From Actinomycetes bacterium (lineage in GTDB: Bacteria; Actinomycetota; Acidimicrobiia; Acidimicrobiales; RAAP-2), in assembly GCA_025352305.1 (NCBI GenBank), contig JANXTQ010000015.1, positions 1-6,912 on the forward strand: a stretch of DNA of 6,912 nt, in the 5' to 3' direction. A model generated the notes under the pieces. That model ran no database searches. It had not been told where the DNA came from and was given only the letters and a program-made list of their open reading frames with translations. How positions within the stretch are numbered: the first letter of the stretch is position 1; the number at the start of each line of letters is the position of its first letter. Both the position numbers and the translations under genes were made by a program. This document shows, one piece after another, positions 5,829 through 6,912 of this stretch.

Positions 5829-5974
5829 CGGCGGCTTTGTTGCGATCAGTCGCCTCTAGCGCAGTTGGTTGACCAATTAAAGTGAGATCGTGAATCGCTG
5901 AACCCTCACGTTGACGAAATCGGTCCCGTCGTCACAACCGGCTCGTCGCGCAAGGTGTCTGGTGTTTTTTAGTA
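5829..5974. other. Intergenic stretch without a recognisable gene
   Basis: It separates the 40-aa gene from the DUF3105 gene. It contains a small dyad, TTGGTTGACCAA (5866-5877), and a T-rich run at 5963-5970, but no strong terminator hairpin or coding frame. Confidence 0.5.
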
Positions 5975-5982
5975 GATAAGTT
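5975..5982 (+). promoter_or_regulatory. Possible -10 element (GATAAGTT) for the DUF3105 gene
   Basis: GATAAGTT contains the TAnnnT pattern and lies 26 bases before ATG 6009, allowing a leader of about 20 bases that includes the ribosome site. The -35 region is poor. The same 8-mer stands in front of the CADD-like gene on the other strand. Confidence 0.4.
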
Positions 5983-5995
5983 ACGCATCAAACAC

Positions 5996-6002
5996 GGAGG
6001 AG
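5996..6002 (+). promoter_or_regulatory. Ribosome binding site (GGAGGAG) for the DUF3105 gene
   Basis: GGAGGAG is followed by six bases (AAAGAG) and ATG 6009, which fixes the start. Confidence 0.8.
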
Positions 6003-6008
6003 AAAGAG

Positions 6009-6629
6009 ATGGGCAAAGCCGCACGGATCCAAAACCGCGAGACGCGCCGACCCACCGCGGCCCAGCAGCGCCGAAGCGTGTGGAACAAACGCTTCGGTCG
6101 CCCGCAGATGATGATTCTCGCGGCTCTCATCATGATTGGCGCAGTGGTCATTGTTCTAACTCGTTCGTCGCCGTCATCACTTCCTTGGTCCGTATTCCCC
6201 GAAACCAATCACCAACACGTCACCGGCAATGTGGTCTACGACCACTCCCCGCCCGCTGGAGGTGCACACGATGGGGTGTGGTTGAACTGTGGCGTTTACA
6301 CGTCTCCCGTTCGAGTAGAAAACGCTGTGCACTCGTTGGAGCACGGTTCGGTGTGGATTACGTATTCGAAAAAAGCCACGGCCGAGCAGATTTCTCAGCT
6401 GACGGGCTATGTCCAGACTCACTACTTCGGCAGCCAGCGATACTTAATCCTCAGCCCCTATGCGGCGCAAACTTCTCCCTTTGTCGCGACGGCGTGGGGG
6501 GCTCAATTGCGTTTCGACCATCTCAAAATGACCCTGCTGCAGAAATTCGTGACGCACTACCAGGGTGGCGCCCAGGGCACCGAGCAGGGTGCGTCCTGCA
6601 CCGGTGGCACCGGAACCCCTTCGTCATAA
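6009..6629 (+). CDS. Membrane-anchored DUF3105 domain protein
   Basis: 206 aa. Residues 1-33 are strongly basic (MGKAARIQNRETRR), one membrane helix covers about 34-51, and the rest should face outside the membrane. Residues 68-200 show the DUF3105 pattern in order: HVTGNVVYD, PPAGGAH (His87), WLNCGVY (Cys94), AVHSLEHGSVWITY (His108, Glu111, His112), LSPY (148-151), AWGAQL (162-167), and GASCTGG near the end (Cys197). The family is common in actinobacteria and related groups and has no established function. The clustered histidines suggest a metal site, and Cys94 with Cys197 could form a disulfide; both are inference. The C-terminus is a Gly/Thr/Ser-rich tail. The gene stands alone, with its own likely promoter and its own terminator. 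Confidence 0.88.
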   Translation: MGKAARIQNRETRRPTAAQQRRSVWNKRFGRPQMMILAALIMIGAVVIVLTRSSPSSLPWSVFPETNHQHVTGNVVYDHSPPAGGAHDGVWLNCGVYTSPVRVENAVHSLEHGSVWITYSKKATAEQISQLTGYVQTHYFGSQRYLILSPYAAQTSPFVATAWGAQLRFDHLKMTLLQKFVTHYQGGAQGTEQGASCTGGTGTPSS

Positions 6630-6654
6630 TCAAACGCGATTGCTTTGATTTTTT
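6628..6654 (+). terminator. Rho-independent terminator after the DUF3105 gene
   Basis: AATCAAA (6628-6634) pairs with TTTGATT (6644-6650). An inner GC pair set (6636-6637 with 6642-6643) closes a four-base loop, with one unpaired C at 6635. A run of six T follows at 6649-6654. The hairpin begins inside the TAA stop codon. The A-rich left arm could also help termination from the minus-strand side. Confidence 0.75.
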
Positions 6655-6849
6655 GAATTAGTGAGCTAGCAGCACGACACTGGTATGCGCGGATTATGAG
6701 GCGCGATGAGGTACTTCAAGAAATAGGTGATTGCGCGGATTCGCCGACAGTTGCGACGGAACAGAGTCTCCATCCCGTCCATCGACAGATCACTCACGGC
6801 CTCGATCGTCGCGGACGTCGCTGCCGGTGCACCTCACAGTGAACGAACT
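6655..6849. other. Intergenic stretch between convergent genes
   Basis: No coding frame here has a ribosome site or family resemblance. The stretch holds two copies of TGCGCGGATT (6686-6695 and 6732-6741) and the short palindrome GGTGCACC. No T-tailed terminator for the minus-strand acyl-CoA dehydrogenase is seen, so its 3' end is unclear. Confidence 0.5.
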
Positions 6850-6912
6850 CTATTTGAGCAAGTGTTTTGCGACGACGACTCGCTGAACCTGATTCGTGCC
6901 CTCGTAAATCTG
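6850..6912 (-). CDS. Acyl-CoA dehydrogenase, extreme C-terminus (gene continues beyond window)
   Basis: The last 20 codons before TAG (6850-6852) read QIYEGTNQVQR followed by VVVAKHLLK. QIYEGTNQVQR is the hallmark C-terminal motif of acyl-CoA dehydrogenases, FAD enzymes that introduce the alpha-beta double bond in fatty acyl-CoA during beta-oxidation; the EGTNQ region contacts FAD across the dimer. Only the tail is in the window, so the chain-length class cannot be judged. The gene enters from the right-hand edge on the minus strand. Confidence 0.9.
   Translation of the reverse strand, partial: QIYEGTNQVQRVVVAKHLLK

Noticed and set aside
6686..6741. 10-bp direct repeat TGCGCGGATT (two copies)
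   Set aside because: Only two short copies with 36 bases between them; this may be chance, and no CRISPR- or iteron-like array is present.
6696..6842. 48-aa plus-strand frame (ATG 6696 to TGA 6842)
   Set aside because: No ribosome site and an Arg/Cys/His-rich C-terminal composition typical of non-coding GC-rich DNA.
6727..6912. Plus-strand frame from GTG 6727 open to the window end
   Set aside because: It runs codon-aligned opposite the clear acyl-CoA dehydrogenase C-terminus, so its openness at the right end reflects that gene. No ribosome site precedes it.

Overview
The window reads as chromosomal DNA from an actinobacterium-like organism, possibly Acidimicrobiia-type. Four things point that way. 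GC is moderately high, many starts are GTG, and Shine-Dalgarno sites are strong (AAGGAGG type). There is a DUF3105 protein, a MscL with a C-terminal zinc ribbon, and a hairpin terminator without a T-tail. The lineage is inferred from gene content and no marker gene in the window fixes it. I see no rRNA, tRNA, CRISPR array, insertion sequence or prophage gene.

Layout. (1) 1-561, plus: the C-terminal end of a membrane protein, possibly a GT-C type glycosyltransferase. It converges on, and overlaps by 4 bases, (2) 558-1616, minus: a 352-aa protein with a helical N-terminal half, a basic and proline-rich linker, and a C-terminal domain that looks like a PemK/MazF fold. (3) 1672-2310, minus: a CADD-type member of the TenA/PqqC-like haem-oxygenase-fold dimetal proteins, with almost all key residues of chlamydial CADD. 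A perfect 19-bp hairpin (2357-2399) separates it from (4) 2407-3108, minus: an unrecognised five-helix membrane protein. (5) A minus-strand operon-like set runs from 5461 to 3273: mscL, an MFS transporter, and a 172-aa single-pass membrane protein joined to the MFS gene by an ATGA overlap. (6) 5462-5705 is a divergent intergenic region with two perfect palindromes. (7) 5706-5828, plus: a 40-aa lysine-rich protein with a good ribosome site. (8) 6009-6629, plus: a membrane-anchored DUF3105 protein ending in a T-tailed terminator. (9) 6850-6912, minus: the last 20 codons of an acyl-CoA dehydrogenase.

How they work together. The genes do not form one obvious pathway. The mscL, MFS and anchored-protein cluster is envelope and transport related. 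The CADD-like gene suggests p-aminobenzoate or folate supply, but no other folate gene is present. The MazF-like protein has no adjacent antitoxin-like gene, which argues against an ordinary toxin-antitoxin pair. The points most worth following up are the MazF-like fusion architecture, the CADD-like residue set, the zinc-ribbon MscL and the overlooked 40-aa gene. I found no clear evidence of a wholly new multi-gene system.
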